Positions 1 to 8,995 are shown, counted from the first letter of the stretch. The stretch is DNA of 64,000 nt from Alistipes sp. (GCA_017504485.1 JAFVRC010000016.1:1-64000); one strand, 5' to 3'. The notes: generated from the letters alone by a model not told the origin. A program made the numbers and translations.

Positions 1-740
1 CGCTTGATGTCGGTATATACGATATAAGGACCTGCCAATACTACAGCATAATACAGAAATTCCAAAAGATAGGAAATTCCGTACAAAGCGAACAGTAACA
101 GTGGAGATATCTCCTTACCACCTCGTTGTAGTGAATAGATAAAAAACATAGGGAATATGCCAACAACTCCGCACATGGAAAATTGCAGCACTATTCCTGA
201 ATCGTGGTTCGCTAAAGCTTCAACACCCAATTTTAGGAGCACCCCAACCAATAATATCAGCCCAAGTACTTCAAGAAAAAGAATTACGCACAGAAATACA
301 GTGTCATATTTATCGAATATATTATGTACATATAGCGTATCAACCTGCTTACTCTCCAAGAAACGCAGGAAACGAGCGAAAAGTGTATTATCAAAGATTG
401 CCTGTTTCTTTTTAAGTTTGCGAACGGTTCTCTCGTCTAAATCCTCATACAACTCATCGTCTAAATCCAATGTGTCATATTTTTCTGTGTCATATTTTTC
501 AACCTTTTTCTTCTGTTTTTTAGGTTTGGCAACCTTTGTTTTCTTTGTTGCAATTGTGGCAGTGGGTATATTCTGAACTTTTGGGGTTGGAGTAGGTTTC
601 TTCGCTTGAATTGTAGAATTTTCGGACTCTATTGCATCGCTATGTTTTTTAACAGACATTAGCCGACCACATTTAGGACAAAAGAACTCATCTCCCTCCA
701 ATTTATTTCCGCAACGAGGACATAAAATAGACTCACTCAT
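1..740 (-). CDS. Zinc-ribbon membrane protein, 3' end beyond window
   Basis: The reading frame is open on the minus strand from an ATG at 738-740 to the window edge (246 codons, no stop). The N-terminus is a double-CxxC zinc ribbon: CPRCG at residues 7-11 and CPKCG at about 21-25. A Lys/Pro-rich linker follows, then an acidic stretch with a repeated KYDT motif, then at least three hydrophobic segments near the visible end (one reads VILFLEVLGLILLVGVLL). This looks like a cytosolic zinc ribbon tethered to a polytopic membrane domain. The function is not recognised. Base composition and codon use (AAA, TTA, ATA) are much more AT-rich than the genes from 1.3 kb on, which suggests recent acquisition or an accessory region. 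The C-terminus lies outside the window. Confidence 0.75.
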   Translation of the reverse strand, partial: MSESILCPRCGNKLEGDEFFCPKCGRLMSVKKHSDAIESENSTIQAKKPTPTPKVQNIPTATIATKKTKVAKPKKQKKKVEKYDTEKYDTLDLDDELYEDLDERTVRKLKKKQAIFDNTLFARFLRFLESKQVDTLYVHNIFDKYDTVFLCVILFLEVLGLILLVGVLLKLGVEALANHDSGIVLQFSMCGVVGIFPMFFIYSLQRGGKEISPLLLFALYGISYLLEFLYYAVVLAGPYIVYTDIK

Positions 741-1280
741 AACTTGTTGTCTTTATTCGCATCAACCCCTATACGATATATAAACAAAGAAAGTGTGGAG
801 CTGGCTTCCGTTTATCTAACGAGAGGCTCTGGAATGCCCAACTAAAAATAAACGATTACAAGACCCCACACTTGGATAGTATGGGGTATATGCCAAGAAG
901 GACATAGCCACATAACTATACAAGAAATGAGTGCTGTCGTTATCCTTTTAGTTGTGAAATTTTCCAGATTTCTCGTTAAGGATAAAAGCGAAAACACTTT
1001 CATCTAATATGTAATATCGAGAGCACAACACCCTGCGACATTGCAAAATTAGTGAAATTTTCTCAAATGACAACACTCTTCTGGGGTCTTGTTCGTATAA
1101 AATAGTAAAATCACCTCTTGCCTATTCACAAAAGGTGATTAGATAGTAGGTGTGATTATTTACATTTAATTTAGACTACATAGAAGAGTACACGCAAAGG
1201 ACAGAAATAGAGTTTAAGCGGTGTTTGTGCGCAATGTCGTTTCACAACGCAACGATCTAATTTGTTGTAAATAAACAAAA
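741..1280. other. 540-bp intergenic region, AT-rich, no gene seen
   Basis: No convincing ORF or tRNA is visible. Several short inverted repeats occur: aagtgtgg (791-798) with ccacactt (865-872), and aatcacct (1109-1116) with aggtgatt (1133-1140). On the minus strand the latter is followed by a T-rich run and could be a second weak terminator below secG. A weak minus-strand -7-like box (TTTCTTTG at 785-792) lies about 45 bp before the zinc-ribbon gene. Confidence 0.5.
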
Positions 1281-1308
1281 TCGGCGGTGAAATTTAATTC
1301 ACCGCCGA
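1281..1308 (-). terminator. Rho-independent terminator of the secG operon
   Basis: A perfect 11-bp inverted repeat (tcggcggtgaa / ttcaccgccga) with a 6-base loop is followed on the minus strand by TTTTG. It lies about 50 bp beyond the secG stop. Confidence 0.85.
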
Positions 1309-1357
1309 AAAAGGACAGCCCGCGTGTGCTTCTCTTTTTTGTCGAGTGTGCAACTTG

Positions 1358-1711
1358 TTAGTTGGCCTTCTCCTCGGTAGCGGCAGGAACCTCGGCCTGC
1401 GGAACCTCAACGGCCTCCTCGACAGGAGTATTGAGCTTCTCGATAAGAGCGTTAGCCTCCTGTGCTGCAGAGTTACTCTCCAATACGAGGTGGCTATCCA
1501 TAGCCAACGTAGCGGCGAGGCTCAACACGAGGATAGCAACAGCCATACCCCAAGTGAACTTCTCGAGGAAGTCGGCCGTCTGGCGAACACCCATAACCTG
1601 ATTCGAAGCACCGAAGTTAGCGGCCATACCGCTCTTTGGGCTCTGAACCAACACTGCAAGAACGAGCAACACGCTCGCGATAAGAATCAGTACGATGCAA
1701 AGTGTATACAT
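1358..1711 (-). CDS. secG: Preprotein translocase subunit SecG
   Basis: This is a 117-residue inner-membrane protein and the accessory subunit of the SecYEG export channel. Two hydrophobic helices are visible (residues 3-22 and about 54-72). Between them is the family signature QSPKSGMAANFGASNQVMG, the cytosolic loop expected of SecG. The acidic, Ala/Glu/Pro-rich C-terminal tail after residue 75 is common in Bacteroidetes SecG. It is the last gene of a minus-strand run that starts near 4976 and is followed by a clear terminator. Confidence 0.93.
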   Translation of the reverse strand: MYTLCIVLILIASVLLVLAVLVQSPKSGMAANFGASNQVMGVRQTADFLEKFTWGMAVAILVLSLAATLAMDSHLVLESNSAAQEANALIEKLNTPVEEAVEVPQAEVPAATEEKAN

Positions 1712-1723
1712 ATCCCTAAATTT

Positions 1724-2194
1724 TTAATTATTTTTCGTTATATCTTCAATTTTCCGTGCAAAGTAAATACTTTTTTCCGTATTTAGCAAACTTAATTTGC
1801 GATATATTTCAATAGCTTGCGATTTTAGCCCCTGCGCAAGATACACCTCGGCCAACTCCTCGCTCACCAAATCATCCTCCTCGTCGAGCTCCGCCTCAGT
1901 GAGCACGGCCTGCTCATCCTCCAACTCCAACCCCTCGGCTGCCACTATGCGATAGTCATCGAGACCGAGGAAGCGGTCGATAATCTCGCCCTCGCTCTCC
2001 TCGCCAATAATCTCGCCCGACACATCGGCCAGCATAAGCGACGAGGTGGCACCCGACGGCAACAACACGCGCCCCTGCGCTTCATACTCGCAGACAGCAC
2101 GCGCGGCCGAGAACCACGGATATTGCACCAGCAAAGCCTCCAAAGCCTCGTGCGTGGGCGTAAATCCCTCGATATAGCTCTTCATCACCCCCAT
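1724..2194 (-). CDS. TPR-like protein of the secG-lptE cluster
   Basis: This acidic soluble protein has about 156 residues if started at the ATG at 2194. A TTG at 2206 and an ATG at 2185 are alternatives; the TTG would overlap the lptE stop. The N-terminal part (FTPTHEALEALLVQYPWFSAAR) and the C-terminal helical pair (SEELAEVYLAQGLKSQAIEI) look like a single tetratricopeptide unit, with an acidic linker between. Proteins of this layout sit between lptE and secG in many Bacteroidetes, but I know of no assigned function. The position suggests a role in envelope biogenesis. That role is inference. Confidence 0.75.
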   Translation of the reverse strand: MGVMKSYIEGFTPTHEALEALLVQYPWFSAARAVCEYEAQGRVLLPSGATSSLMLADVSGEIIGEESEGEIIDRFLGLDDYRIVAAEGLELEDEQAVLTEAELDEEDDLVSEELAEVYLAQGLKSQAIEIYRKLSLLNTEKSIYFARKIEDITKNN

Positions 2195-2199
2195 AGTGC

Positions 2200-2709
2200 T
2201 TACCAATTTGATGCGGCGGCCTGGAATATATCGGTAACTATCTGATCGACAATCTCCGGAATGAGCGTACTCTCCACCTCGGTCAGCAGTCGCGTCGAGT
2301 CGTAGTCGGCATAGGCCGAGAATGAGCGGCCCTTGAACGAGGCCTTGTCGTCAATGGCATTCGTGAAATTGACCTTGACGGTGATTGTCAGACGGTTCTG
2401 CAAGGCGTAGTCACCACTCGACACAGCCGACGTGGTCGAGGTATAACCCACAATCTCGCCCTCGAAGGCGAAATCACCTGCCTCGGGAACCTGCTCCAGG
2501 CGCGTACGCGTGGCGAAACGCTGCGTGAGTTCGTCGGTGAGCGTAGCACTCAATATCGGAGCAACAAGGGGAGCGTTATTCGGGAAATAGGCAACGCTGA
2601 ATGTCTTGGCATCGGGCGGAATAGAGGCACCCGAGAGCGAATACTTAACCGTGCATCCACTCGTCGCGAGCACCGCCGCTGCCACTATCATAAACCACAA
2701 TCTTCTCAT
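2200..2709 (-). CDS. lptE: LptE-like LPS-assembly lipoprotein
   Basis: This is a 169-residue outer-membrane lipoprotein that probably plugs LptD during insertion of lipopolysaccharide. The signal peptide ends in a lipobox with Cys19 (LATSGC). The mature part begins CTVKYSLSGASIPPDAKTFSV, a typical Bacteroidetes LptE start. It ends in a helical segment (IPEIVDQIVTDIFQAAASNW). The ATG at 2709 is preferred over the in-frame TTG at 2718 because it gives a compact signal peptide. It lies 14 bp after the sigma-54 activator gene. In this phylum the activator and lptE are commonly adjacent. Confidence 0.85.
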   Translation of the reverse strand: MRRLWFMIVAAAVLATSGCTVKYSLSGASIPPDAKTFSVAYFPNNAPLVAPILSATLTDELTQRFATRTRLEQVPEAGDFAFEGEIVGYTSTTSAVSSGDYALQNRLTITVKVNFTNAIDDKASFKGRSFSAYADYDSTRLLTEVESTLIPEIVDQIVTDIFQAAASNW

Positions 2710-2723
2710 ACTCTTCAAAAAAA

Positions 2724-3917
2724 CTACTCTTCGATATTCAACTCCTTGATTTTGCGATAGAGCGTGCGCTCCGACATGAAGAGTTCGGCCGCGGCAGCTC
2801 GGCGGTTGCCTCCGTGGCGACGCAGCGCACGGACGATGCGCTCACGCACCATATCGGCCTTGCTTATCTCGCGTACAGGCTCATCGACGACCACCTCGCT
2901 CTCGGCATACTCCTCTTCGCTGTGCGACGAAGGCAGCAACGCCCGCACATCGCTGCGCGGCTCGACCGCCACACCCTGCGACATCGAGGCGTAGCCGCGA
3001 TGCAGGTCGGCAATCATGCGCTTCAAGTCGTTGATATCGCTGCGCATATCGAACAAAATCTTGTAGAGCAACTCGCGCTCCGAGTTCATCTCCTCGATGC
3101 GCTCTGCACCGGTTATGCTCGGCGAGGCATCACCGACACCCTCGCCAATGTAGCGAGCCAGAATCTGCGGCGTAACGGTACGCGACTCCTCGATGGCCGA
3201 AATCTGCTCGGCAACATTCTTCAACTGACGTACATTACCGCGCCAATAGTGTTTCTCGAGCATTATGCGTGCATCCTCGTCGAGTGCAATGGCCGGCATA
3301 TGGTAGCGTGCCGCCACATCGGCCGCAAATCGGCGGAAGAGCAGATATATATCTTCGGGTCTCTCGCGCAGTGCCGGCACCGAGATAGGCACCGTATTGA
3401 GTCGATAGTACAAATCCTCGCGGAAACGCCCCTCGGCAATGGCTTTCAACAGGTTGGAGTTCGTGGCGGCAACTACTCGCACATTGGTCTTCTGCACCTT
3501 GGCCGAGCCTACGCGCAAAAACTCGCCCGTCTGCAACACGCGCAGCAGACGCACCTGTGTCGAGAGTGGCAACTCGCCCACCTCGTCAAGGAAGATAGTA
3601 CCACCATCGGCCTCCTCGAAGTAGCCTTTGCGCGATTCAACAGCACCCGTGAAGGCACCCTTCTCGTGGCCAAAGAGCTCCGAATCGATGGTACCCTCCG
3701 GTATAGCACCACAATTGACCGCCACATACTTGGCGTGCTTACGCGCCGAGTAAGCGTGTATCACCTGTGGGAAGAACTCCTTGCCCACACCGCTCTCGCC
3801 CGTAACAAGCACGGCAAAGTCCGTGGGTGCGACGCGCAGAGCGACCTCCAAGGCTCTGTTGAGTAGCTCGGAGTTACCAATTATACCAAATCGTTGCTTT
3901 ACGGATAGTATATCCAT
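2724..3917 (-). CDS. Sigma-54-dependent transcriptional activator
   Basis: This 397-residue bacterial enhancer-binding protein lacks a receiver or sensor domain at its N-terminus. The AAA+ domain starts almost immediately: Walker A GESGVGKE at residues 40-47, the sigma-54-contacting loop GAFTGA at 87-92 and Walker B TIFLDEV at 107-113. An Arg-finger region follows (FREDLYYRLN). The C-terminus has a Fis-type helix-turn-helix (GNRRAAAAELFMSERTLYRKIKEL). Without a sensory domain it may be constitutive or controlled by a partner. The neighbours (HU-like protein, LptE, SecG) tie it to envelope genes. Confidence 0.9.
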   Translation of the reverse strand: MDILSVKQRFGIIGNSELLNRALEVALRVAPTDFAVLVTGESGVGKEFFPQVIHAYSARKHAKYVAVNCGAIPEGTIDSELFGHEKGAFTGAVESRKGYFEEADGGTIFLDEVGELPLSTQVRLLRVLQTGEFLRVGSAKVQKTNVRVVAATNSNLLKAIAEGRFREDLYYRLNTVPISVPALRERPEDIYLLFRRFAADVAARYHMPAIALDEDARIMLEKHYWRGNVRQLKNVAEQISAIEESRTVTPQILARYIGEGVGDASPSITGAERIEEMNSERELLYKILFDMRSDINDLKRMIADLHRGYASMSQGVAVEPRSDVRALLPSSHSEEEYAESEVVVDEPVREISKADMVRERIVRALRRHGGNRRAAAAELFMSERTLYRKIKELNIEE

Positions 3918-3933
3918 CTCTTTCTCCTAATTT

Positions 3934-4569
3934 TTATCGCTGCGGAGTGGAGTCGCCCACCTCATAACGCAGGCTCTCCATCTCCATATCATCCTGCTCG
4001 GTGTTCGCCTGCGCTCTCTGCGAGGTGTACCAACCGTACCCTATTGCCACCGCTGCAAAGAGCAACACCACCACGGCAAACAGCATAACAAATCTATCGA
4101 CACCCCTCTTCGGCTGTGCGGCACGTCGAGTGCGCGACGCCGCACGGCTCTCGGCAGCCGGTTGTGCCACAGGCTCGGCAATCGGCGCCATAGACTTTGC
4201 CTCCTCCGCTCTCTTTACGGTTGTGGCGGCCGGCGATGCAACACTCGGCACAGCAGAGAGCAACGGAAGCAGTCTCAACGCCCCGCTATCGGGCATACGG
4301 CGCAGTGTGCCGAGGTTACCCAATCGGCAGTAGCCGAAGCTCGTCAGCTCATGGCGCGTCTCGAAGATAAAGCGGTCGATTATCGCCGCACACTCCATCT
4401 CGCCGAGGCCCTCTTGTGCAAGCAGCGCGCGCAACACACCATCGTCGATTTGGAGCATCTCGGAGAATACCACCTCGCCCGAGTCCTTAACCACGAAGGC
4501 TCCGAATCCGGGAACTACAAGGCGACGATTGTGGTCGAGATAACGACCTATGAGCTCTGTTATATTCAT
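3934..4569 (-). CDS. HU-like (CCDC81-type) domain protein with one TM segment
   Basis: This protein has 211 residues. The first about 110 residues (MNITELIGRYLDHNRRLVVP...GFGAFV) resemble the prokaryotic CCDC81-like HU domain found in Bacteroidetes membrane proteins, related in fold to HU/IHF. A low-complexity Ala/Pro/Arg linker (about 110-155) follows, then one TM helix (MLFAVVVLLFAAVAIGYGWY) and a short acidic tail. Relatives often end in a SPOR peptidoglycan-binding domain, which is absent here. A role linking envelope and nucleoid or septum is possible but unproven. It is co-oriented with the genes on both sides and separated from each by fewer than 17 bp. Confidence 0.7.
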   Translation of the reverse strand: MNITELIGRYLDHNRRLVVPGFGAFVVKDSGEVVFSEMLQIDDGVLRALLAQEGLGEMECAAIIDRFIFETRHELTSFGYCRLGNLGTLRRMPDSGALRLLPLLSAVPSVASPAATTVKRAEEAKSMAPIAEPVAQPAAESRAASRTRRAAQPKRGVDRFVMLFAVVVLLFAAVAIGYGWYTSQRAQANTEQDDMEMESLRYEVGDSTPQR

Positions 4570-4577
4570 CCTCTAAA

Positions 4578-4976
4578 CTACTTCGATTTTGCGGCTATCA
4601 CGGAGTCGATATAGGCCTTAATCTTCGGCGCTGGATCCTCCCAACCCTCGGGTTTGATAACCTTATTATCCTTCGGATTGTAGTGCGGCTTGCCATCGGG
4701 CCACAGCTTGGCCATATTGGCCTTCTGCACGATATCGAACAGCTCGTCGGCCTCCAAACCCATCTCCACCATCGTTCCGAGGGCGAAGTACATAAGGTCA
4801 ATCATCGCATCGGCCTGCTCGTATATATCCTCGGCGATAAGGAACTCGGCCACCTCCTCGTTCATCCACTTGGCACGCGAGAGTGCTCGTTTCTTCTCAA
4901 TCATTACGGGCTGCTGGGCCACCGGATGTCCGAACTTCTCGTGAAATTCACGCACGTCGTTCCACTCTTTCTTCAT
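4578..4976 (-). CDS. All-alpha NTP pyrophosphohydrolase-like protein
   Basis: This 132-residue soluble protein is probably of the MazG/phosphoribosyl-ATP pyrophosphohydrolase-like superfamily. The visible metal-site signature is EEVAEFLIAED followed by EQADAMIDLMYFALGTMVEMG, the ExxE...ExxD arrangement of that fold. The C-terminal part reads ANMAKLWPDGKPHYNPKDNKVIKPEGW, a sequence common in the Cof-like subgroup. It would cleave a nucleoside triphosphate to monophosphate and pyrophosphate; the substrate is unknown. It is the first gene of the minus operon, starting about 50 bp from a -7 element shared with the divergent GH36 promoter region. Confidence 0.8.
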   Translation of the reverse strand: MKKEWNDVREFHEKFGHPVAQQPVMIEKKRALSRAKWMNEEVAEFLIAEDIYEQADAMIDLMYFALGTMVEMGLEADELFDIVQKANMAKLWPDGKPHYNPKDNKVIKPEGWEDPAPKIKAYIDSVIAAKSK

Positions 4977-5021
4977 ATTGCACTAACGATTTAGGTTTAT
5001 GGTCTATTGTCGCGACCGCCA

Positions 5022-5029
5022 CAAAGGTA
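5022..5029 (-). promoter_or_regulatory. -7 box (TACCTTTG) of the NTPase-to-secG operon
   Basis: It matches the Bacteroidetes TAnnTTTG element on the minus strand, about 45 bp before the start at 4976. No good TTTG -33 box is seen. It lies only 43 bp from the divergent plus-strand -7 box at 5073. Confidence 0.6.
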
Positions 5030-5045
5030 CAAAAAAGTTTGCACT

Positions 5046-5080
5046 TTTGTAGAAAAGTCTCGGAATTTCTACTATCTTTG
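5046..5080 (+). promoter_or_regulatory. Promoter of the GH36 gene
   Basis: TTTG (5046-5049) and TATCTTTG (5073-5080) are separated by 23 bases, slightly longer than the usual 19-21. The start codon follows 33 bp later. Confidence 0.65.
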
Positions 5081-5113
5081 CGAAAAATTCAGCTCGCATT
5101 AAAACAAAGTTTT

Positions 5114-7345
5114 ATGAAGAGATTACTACTAATCATCTCGGCACTCGCAGTTGCTATGTCTGCCGAGGCGAAAGATTACTCTATCTCTACCCCGAATACG
5201 ACGCTCATCATATCGGCAAACTCAGGTCAGCCGCTCAAGTTCCGCTACTACGGCTCACGCGCCGAGGCGGCAGATGTGCGTGCCGCGGGGCGCATGGTCA
5301 AGTACGATGCCTATCCCGCCTATGGCCCATACTGCAATCAGCCATACGCATCCCTCGTCAAGCAGGCCGATGGCGACAACGCCTCGAGACTCGTGGTCGA
5401 GAGCGTGACGCAGAGCTGCGATGCGGGCCTCGAGAGGCTTGTAGTTGCTCTGCGTGATGTGGCACACCCAACGTTGCTCGTGCGTCTGAACTACTCGGCA
5501 TACACGGATTGCGACATCGTCAAGATGAACGCCGAGTATGTTAATGAGGGTAAGAAGCCCGTTGTCTTGCAGAAGTATATGTCGGCCGTGCTACCTATAC
5601 AGTCCGACAACTGCGTGCTGATGCATCTCGACGGCACGACGAAGAACGAGTGTAACGAGAATATCGAGCCGCTAACCAATGGTGTGCGCATAATATCAAC
5701 GCAGGCAGGCTCACAAATTGCCAAGTACAACAACGCCTCGTTTATGCTGGGCCTCGATGGCCGCCTCGATGAGGCAAACTGCCCCGTAATCGCCGGAACA
5801 CTCATCTGGATGGGCAACTTCCACTTCGAGTTCCACAATACGTTTATGGCCAAGGTGCCTACGCTCTTCATGGGCGGCATAAACCCTGCGGCAAGCGACT
5901 ATACGCTGGCCGCCAAAAGCTCTCTGGCAACACCCGAGATGGTATTTACCTACACCACCAACGGCAAGGGTGAGGCTTCGCGCACGCTCCACCGCTGGGC
6001 CCGTCACCATCAGCTGCTCGACGGCACAAAGGAGCGCGAGATATTGCTCAACTCGTGGGAGGGCGTACACTTCGATACGACGGAGGAGAACCTTGACGGT
6101 ATGATCAAGGACTTCGCGGCTCTCGGCGGCGAGATGTTCGTCGTGGATGACGGATGGTTTGGTGTGAAGTATCCGCGCAACAATGCCGAGTCGTCGCTCG
6201 GCGATTGGCAGGTGGCTACCTCGAAACTTCCAAACGGCATACAGCCGCTCATCAACCGCACGCACAACAACGGCATGAAGTTCGGTATCTGGATTGAGCC
6301 CGAGATGGTCAATGTCAAGAGCGAGCTATACGAGAAGCACCCCGATTGGGTTTTGCGCCACGAGGGCTTCGAGCCATCGTATGGCCGCGGTGGCGGTCAG
6401 ATGCTGCTCGACCTGACAAACCCGAAGGTGCAGGACTTTGTCTTCGGCGTGGTCGATAATCTGCTCACGGTATATCCCGACATCTACTACATCAAGTGGG
6501 ACAACAATATGGAGATGCGCAACGCACAGTCGCAGTATCTGCCAAAGGCGTTGCAGTCGAACCTGCAGGTCGATTTCACGCTCGCCATCGAGAAGATATT
6601 GAAGCGCATACGCGCCAAATACCCGAAGGTTGTCATACAGCTATGCGCCTCGGGCGGCACACGTCTCAACTACGGCTTCATGCCTTACTTCCAGGAGATG
6701 TGGACCAGCGACCAGACCGACGCCTACCACCGCATACTTATTCAGTGGGGCTCGCTGAACTTCTACCCATCGAATATGTTGGCGGCGCACGTCGGCTCGG
6801 CATACAGCAAATATACTCAACGACTCATGGCCATCAAGTTCCGCTTCGACGTGGCCTCGATGTGCCGTCTCGGCATGGAGATGGTTCCGGCAAAGCTCAA
6901 CGCGGCAGAACGCGAGTATGCCAAGCGAGCCATTGCCGAGTACAAGACCATACGTCCCGTAGTGCAGCAGGGCGATCTCTACCGCCTCATCTCGCCTTAC
7001 GAGGGCGACAAGAACTTCACGTCGCTCATGTATGTCAGCGAGGCGAAGGAGAAGGCCGTACTCTTCGCCTACCGCCACATCATGCACGAGGCGATGTCGG
7101 ATGTCATCATCCGTTTGCAGGGTCTGAAAGCCGATGCGAAGTACCGCATCCGCGAGGTAGCTCCCGAGGTGGATGGCAAGCCGGTGACCATCAGCGGCAA
7201 GGTCATCAGCGGCCGCGTGCTTATGCAGGAGGGCATCGTCATTCCGGAGCTCGTCAAGCGTTACACGCAGAACAAGCCTCTCGGCGAGGTGCGTGCCACG
7301 AATGACTATCGCAGCGTGGTACTCGAGCTTACGGAGGTAAAATAG
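5114..7345 (+). CDS. Periplasmic GH36 alpha-galactosidase
   Basis: This 743-residue enzyme should release alpha-1,6-linked galactose from raffinose-family sugars or galactomannan. A Sec signal peptide (MKRLLLIISALAVAMSAEAKDYS) places it in the periplasm. The N-terminal beta-supersandwich (to about residue 300) is followed by the TIM barrel. The nucleophile is Asp463 in YIKWDNN and the acid/base Asp533 in MWTSDQTDA, both in canonical context. The ATG at 5114 is chosen over the long upstream open frame because it starts the signal peptide and lies 33 bp after a -7 box. It stands alone, without a SusC/D pair, so it is not part of an obvious polysaccharide utilisation locus. Confidence 0.92.
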   Translation: MKRLLLIISALAVAMSAEAKDYSISTPNTTLIISANSGQPLKFRYYGSRAEAADVRAAGRMVKYDAYPAYGPYCNQPYASLVKQADGDNASRLVVESVTQSCDAGLERLVVALRDVAHPTLLVRLNYSAYTDCDIVKMNAEYVNEGKKPVVLQKYMSAVLPIQSDNCVLMHLDGTTKNECNENIEPLTNGVRIISTQAGSQIAKYNNASFMLGLDGRLDEANCPVIAGTLIWMGNFHFEFHNTFMAKVPTLFMGGINPAASDYTLAAKSSLATPEMVFTYTTNGKGEASRTLHRWARHHQLLDGTKEREILLNSWEGVHFDTTEENLDGMIKDFAALGGEMFVVDDGWFGVKYPRNNAESSLGDWQVATSKLPNGIQPLINRTHNNGMKFGIWIEPEMVNVKSELYEKHPDWVLRHEGFEPSYGRGGGQMLLDLTNPKVQDFVFGVVDNLLTVYPDIYYIKWDNNMEMRNAQSQYLPKALQSNLQVDFTLAIEKILKRIRAKYPKVVIQLCASGGTRLNYGFMPYFQEMWTSDQTDAYHRILIQWGSLNFYPSNMLAAHVGSAYSKYTQRLMAIKFRFDVASMCRLGMEMVPAKLNAAEREYAKRAIAEYKTIRPVVQQGDLYRLISPYEGDKNFTSLMYVSEAKEKAVLFAYRHIMHEAMSDVIIRLQGLKADAKYRIREVAPEVDGKPVTISGKVISGRVLMQEGIVIPELVKRYTQNKPLGEVRATNDYRSVVLELTEVK

Positions 7346-7356
7346 CGTGGACACCA

Positions 7357-7959
7357 ATGGTTATCAAAGCGCAGTTCAAATGCTCGTCGGAGCGCATCTC
7401 GCAGGTGCCCAAAGACTCGTTGAAGGATATCGCCTTCATCGGGCGCAGCAACGTGGGTAAGTCGTCGCTCATCAATATGCTGACGCGTCACAAGGGGTTG
7501 GCAAAGGTCTCCTCGACTCCCGGCAAGACCAAACTGATAAACCACTTCCTCATAAACGGCGAGTGGTATTTGGTGGATCTTCCGGGCTACGGCTATGCCC
7601 GCACCTCGAAGCGCGAGCGCGGAGCCTTCGCCAAGATTATCTTGGACTATGTTTTCAAGTGCGAGAAGATGCACTTCCTCTTCGTCTTGGTCGATTCGCG
7701 CTTGGAGCCGCAGAAGATAGACCTTGAGTTTATCGAGATGCTGGGCGAGGGGGGCATACCCTTTGCCATCATCTTCACCAAGTGCGACAAGCAGTCCGCC
7801 ACGCAGACGCAACGTGCCGTCACGGCCTACAAGAAGCGGCTCGCAGAGCAGTGGGAGGAGTTGCCTCCGATGCTACTCTCGTCGAGCGAGAATGGGCAGG
7901 GGCGTGACGAGATATTGACATTTGTTGATAAAATTTTAGCAGAAAGCACCGAAGAGTAG
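7357..7959 (+). CDS. engB: Ribosome-biogenesis GTPase YihA/EngB (YsxC)
   Basis: This 200-residue GTPase acts in assembly of the large ribosomal subunit. G1 is GRSNVGKSS, G2 lies in STPGKTKLIN, G3 is DLPGYGYA and G4 is TKCDK, in the expected order. G5 is the SSSENGQG region. The start is 11 bp after the GH36 stop, so read-through from that promoter is possible, although the functions are unrelated. Confidence 0.95.
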   Translation: MVIKAQFKCSSERISQVPKDSLKDIAFIGRSNVGKSSLINMLTRHKGLAKVSSTPGKTKLINHFLINGEWYLVDLPGYGYARTSKRERGAFAKIILDYVFKCEKMHFLFVLVDSRLEPQKIDLEFIEMLGEGGIPFAIIFTKCDKQSATQTQRAVTAYKKRLAEQWEELPPMLLSSSENGQGRDEILTFVDKILAESTEE

Positions 7960-7980
7960 TGTAAAACTGGACAGAAGTAT

Positions 7981-7988
7981 TACCTTTG
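7981..7988 (+). promoter_or_regulatory. -7 box (TACCTTTG) of prs
   Basis: It matches TAnnTTTG 46 bp before the prs start. No clear -33 TTTG is found at the right distance. Confidence 0.55.
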
Positions 7989-8033
7989 TGCTCGACAATT
8001 GAAGAAAACTCATATTAACTAATTCAAGCATAT

Positions 8034-8975
8034 ATGGCTATCCACAAAATCAAGTTCTTCACAGGTCGCGCTTCGCGCTACCTGGCTGAAAAGATCGTTG
8101 CTGCCTATGGCACTACTCTCGGCGAGTGCGAGGTTGTAGAGTTCAGCGACGGCGAGTTTCAACCGCACTTCATCGAGTCGATTCGCGGTTGCACGGTCTT
8201 CATCATTCAATCAACCTTCCCTAAGTCGGACAACCTTATGGAGTTGCTGATGATGATTGATGCGGCAAAGCGTGCTTCGGCCTACAAGGTTGTAGCGGTA
8301 ATCCCTTACTTCGGCTGGGCCCGTCAGGATCGCAAGGATCGTCCACGCGTACCTATCACCTCCGCACTCGTGGCCAATATGCTCACGGTGGCTGGTGCCG
8401 ACCGCGTGATGACGCTCGACCTGCATGCCGACCAGATTCAGGGTTTCTTTGATGTTCCGGTAGATGCGCTCTACGCCAGCGGCATCTTCATTCCTTACAT
8501 CAAGAGCCTCGGCATCGAGAATCTCTCGATTGCTTCGCCCGACATGGGTGGTGCAAAGCGTGCCAGCACCTACGCAAAGTTACTCGAGACACCTATCATC
8601 ATCTCGCACAAGGAGCGTGCAAAGGCCAACGTCGTAGGCTCGATGACCGCTATTGGCGAGGTCGAAGGACGCAATATCCTCATCGTCGATGATATGATTG
8701 ACACGGCAGGTACCATCTGCATGGCTGCAAACATGTTGATGGAGCGCGGTGCAAAGAGCGTGCGTGCTGCAATCACCCACCCTGTACTCTCGGGCAAGGC
8801 CTACGAGCGCATTGCCGAGAGCGCATTGCAGGAGATTATCGTCACCGACACCATTCCGCTCAACGCCGAGAAGGATCTGTCGAAGTTCACCGTACTCTCG
8901 TGCGCCGACATCATTGCCGAGTGCATCGAGCGCGTACACAACTATCAGTCTATCTCGTCGCTCTTCTACAAATAG
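8034..8975 (+). CDS. prs: Ribose-phosphate pyrophosphokinase
   Basis: The 313-residue enzyme makes PRPP from ribose-5-phosphate and ATP for nucleotide, His, Trp and NAD synthesis. Visible motifs are the N-terminal FTGRASRYLAEKI, the FGWARQDRK flexible loop, the metal-site DLHADQIQGFFD and the PRPP-binding loop VDDMIDTAGT. Length and motif order are those of the family. It is a stand-alone transcription unit with its own -7 box and a downstream terminator. Confidence 0.96.
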   Translation: MAIHKIKFFTGRASRYLAEKIVAAYGTTLGECEVVEFSDGEFQPHFIESIRGCTVFIIQSTFPKSDNLMELLMMIDAAKRASAYKVVAVIPYFGWARQDRKDRPRVPITSALVANMLTVAGADRVMTLDLHADQIQGFFDVPVDALYASGIFIPYIKSLGIENLSIASPDMGGAKRASTYAKLLETPIIISHKERAKANVVGSMTAIGEVEGRNILIVDDMIDTAGTICMAANMLMERGAKSVRAAITHPVLSGKAYERIAESALQEIIVTDTIPLNAEKDLSKFTVLSCADIIAECIERVHNYQSISSLFYK

Positions 8976-8995
8976 GGCCTCTCACGATATGATAG

